Assembly: GCF_958298935.1 (NCBI RefSeq)
Contig: NC_084923.1
Location: 3,784,501 to 3,848,500, forward strand
From: Phragmites australis
Lineage: Eukaryota; Streptophyta; Magnoliopsida; Poales; Poaceae
Length of the DNA: 64,000 bases
Reading direction: 5' to 3'
Shown here: one piece after another, positions 61,406 to 64,000 of the stretch
Numbering within the stretch: the first letter of the stretch is position 1
How the letters are laid out: every line of letters starts with the position of its first letter
Program-made: the position numbers and the translations under genes
The notes under the pieces: model-generated
The model's database searches: none
What the model was told of the DNA's origin: nothing
The model's input: only the letters and a program-made list of their open reading frames with translations

Positions 61406-63416
61406 TGTTCCTCAGAGGAACACTCATGCAGCCGAAGAGACTGTTGCTTGCTGCAAAATGGACAGTTGATGGAGGTAGAAACCAAGCAGAGGTAGAGACA
61501 ATGAGGCCACTGTTTGTTTTCTATAAACAAAACTTGTGATTTGATTAGCAAACAAACTTGTGATTTGATGGAAATGAGAGGGGGAGAGAGAGAAGAGATT
61601 TGAGGATGAGAACAAAATCTGGATTCTATTTGGAGGACAGAGCCTGGTAACACTAGTGTTCTTACTGGCTCCTGAAGCAAAGGAAGGAGAGCAGAATGTG
61701 ATACTACCACTAGCCTACAGCTTCACAGGGCTCCTTGTGTGTGTGTGTAGAAGGGAGGAGGGAGACTGGAGTGGAGAGCTCTGTCTCCTGCAAAAACCGT
61801 CTTTGGAGGTGAAATTGTGTGACTAGCCTAAATACGTGTGAGGCTGGGAGAGAATAAAGTGAAGAGGAATCTTAGGATAGTCAGTTTCTGCCTTTTGTTG
61901 CTCTAGCAAAACCAAGGAGGGTAATAGAAGGGCAAATAATGCGTACAAGTACCCGTCTAAAATAAAAGGCCTACGAGCACAGTACCCTTGGGAAGGGAAA
62001 GTACTGCAGTATTTAGCATGTTAAGACCTGCATGAGGAAAAATGGACTGGACCATTTACTCAACCTTCATATTGGCATTTTGCACTGCATCCATTTTAAA
62101 ACTCCTAAGCACTCCGCCAAAACGCATGCATATTTAAAGATACTAGAATTTGAAAAGGTGATGCAATTTTCACATGAAAAAATAAAAAAAAAATCTATTT
62201 CACTCAAAATTTATAATAAATCCTACATTCATGCTCTTTGTTACAACACATTTTTTTTAACTTAATGTTACAACACTAGTATTTTCAAATGTTATTTATA
62301 GTATTCTGGAGGCTCGCCTCTTAAAAAGGTATTGTGTGCAGCAGTGTCCTACCACTGCAACTGCAATGCTGGTGTGGACCTTTGATCCCTCCCTCCCATT
62401 GCTTACTGAGGCAACAGAGAGGAAGCACGGGCAGTCGGGGAGGAACAAAAAAGATAAAGTCAGGAGGGAAGGCTGGTCACACTTTTCTGCCTTCCAAGGC
62501 ATTTTCCTTGTGTTTTCGGCGTGTGACTGTGTGCTTCAGCATCGATATGTTACGGCCCCAATTTGTTTGTTATTCTTTGTTCCTTTCTTTTGATATGCTT
62601 TGGTACTATACTACCCCTGGAGGCTCGAGGACATTGATCTTTGCCTCTTTAGCCTGCTGGATTTTGTGTCCCTGTACGGCAGGGAGAGTGTGAGTTTGCA
62701 TTCAAGATAGTCTCATTCAAGTACTTTTCTTAGCAGCTCACTTCAAAAAAATTGTTAGCTCAATGCAATATGCAGCACATACCTGATTCTTTGGTCTTCA
62801 CCGGGGAAAATGTCAGGAGGCCTCTCGTCAAACAAAAAAACAAATGTCAGGAGGCTACTTGGAATGAAGCTATCAGTCTCAGAGATGTTGGAGAAGTACT
62901 CTTGTTCCGCGGGTACTTGGGTCACTGGACGCGTGCCTTTTGAGTTTTGAGAGCGACTCTCGCTGGAATCTGAAAGGAAGTTGATTGCACATTAGTCCCT
63001 ACTCCCTAGATTTCACTGGGAATGTTGGGTTTGTCAGCACCTTCAGTCCAAGTGATTCACTCTACTTTTGATGTGTTCAGGAATCAAGAGCATGTCTTCT
63101 TGGTAAAAGAAGAAAAAAAAAGAAGTTCGATTAATTTCTTTTCTGATTCTTCTTCTTTCCTAAGAACCGGTGTCTGACTTACTAACCGAATCTGACCGAT
63201 ATCAAAAGAAAGGAACTGAATAAAATACACCTTCTTGATGTAAAACTGCAACACCTATATGCTACAAGTACTTGGCAACTTTGTAAAAATGCTAGCACTA
63301 TATTCTATAGCATTATGGCAACCTTTTATTTTGGGAGACTGTTTGTGGTCACATGGTACTTGGCAAGGAGATAACACTTGGACCAACTTTCCAGCGGGTA
63401 ATAAGTCAGCCGCAAC
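61406..63416. other. 5' leader and upstream region of the 5-phosphatase, then intergenic DNA
   Basis: 61406-61800 is purine/pyrimidine-rich with a GT run near 61738-61750, consistent with a leader and promoter on the minus strand; I could not fix a TATA box. 61900-63416 shows no gene. The frame at 62334-62693 has no family features. Confidence 0.45.
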
Positions 63417-63935
63417 CTACTGACCAGAGGACGCAAACGTACCCGGGGATCTCAGTACAGACATGGAAATAATAGCTGATCTCATCAGTAAAACAGCCAC
63501 AGGGTTGATTCTTCTGCTGCCATTTTGACCGACCAGGTTCGGCTGTTTCCTTCCCATGAAGTTATCTATACTATTCACATGTGGTCGTTTTTCGTACACT
63601 GTCAAACAGTCAAAACAGTCATTAGATGGTTTCAGTGCAGCAAAAGTAATGTAGTTACCATGATGCTGAGGTATTCTCGCTGAAAAATGCATTCAGGACA
63701 ATGCACAAGTATGATCCATTAGATGAGAAAATCTGCAGTTATTTTATAAATTCTGTTCATTACCATGGTACTAGATCCAGATTTAAAACTCTACAAGAAT
63801 TTCGAGACAATCGACCATGAGATCAATCAGGAAACATATTGCAAAATAATGCAAAGAATTACCTTGAAAAGAGGACAACAAAACCTTCGTGCCAATCACG
63901 TGACATCCATTTTCAATGATCATCTGCTCAGATGG
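63417..63935 (-). CDS. Possible 3'-terminal exons of an unidentified gene
   Basis: Three exon-like blocks on the minus strand join in phase. The first ends at 63863 (MIIENGCHVIGTKVLLSSFQ, then GTAATT). The second is a 21-base microexon at 63679-63659 (RIPQHH). The third runs 63598-63417 (YEKRPHVNSIDNFMGRK... to TFASSGQ, stop TAG). The acceptors TTTTTCAG and TTTGACAG and the donors GTAAC and GTAATTC are good. I recognise no family. The gene would continue beyond the window. It could also be chance splice-like sequence. Confidence 0.3.
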
Positions 63936-64000
63936 CAGGACATCTTAGCAGAAGTGGCCAATCCGTCTGAACTCTGAGCCAGCCAATAATTTACAATTAG

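Noticed and set aside
62334..62693. 119-codon frame upstream of the 5-phosphatase
   Set aside because: No family features, overlaps another frame, and lies in ordinary intergenic DNA.

Overview
The window is nuclear DNA of a grass (Poaceae). The genes have GT-AG introns and GC-rich first exons, and their best family matches are plant proteins: an EDR1-type Raf kinase, the helicase SDE3, a type I inositol-polyphosphate 5-phosphatase, a DUF1677 protein and a plant PNRC-motif protein. Between them lies a dense mix of LTR retrotransposons, hAT and MITE DNA transposons and decayed plastid DNA. EDR1 and SDE3 homologues lie close together on the short arm of rice chromosome 3 as I recall it, so the genes look like an ancestral grass block spread apart by insertions. 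The LTR types hint at a panicoid grass, but that is inference.

Layout: 1-6340 (+) EDR1-like kinase, truncated at the window edge. 6341-8394 intergenic, with a MITE and hAT debris. 8395-9695 (+) PNRC-motif gene. 9696-13658 its 3' side plus intergenic MITEs. 13659-18177 (-) decayed Copia element with both LTRs. 18347-18643 (-) DUF1677 gene. 20868-21478 a large foldback. About 21621-30789 a hAT transposon carrying two nested LTR insertions. 31317-34458 (-) SDE3. 35240-36760 plastid-like AT-rich DNA and an LTR remnant. 36760-45012 a plastid ndhD-psaC insertion split by a Tat-like gypsy element (36963-44347, target duplication TAGTT). 45013-48481 intergenic. 48482-53854 a young chromovirus-type gypsy element whose gag/protease segment is inverted. 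53860-58417 intergenic. 58418-61405 (-) 5-phosphatase. The last 2.5 kb holds the end of a possible further minus-strand gene.

The host genes do not form a pathway. EDR1 acts in defence and cell-death signalling, SDE3 in RNA silencing, the 5-phosphatase in inositol phosphate and phosphoinositide turnover; the PNRC protein may act in mRNA decapping. I see no operon-like or defence-island system. The most unusual structures are the internally inverted retroelement, the foldback family (three copies), the plastid insertion split by a retrotransposon, and LTRs built from arrays of short GC-rich palindromes.
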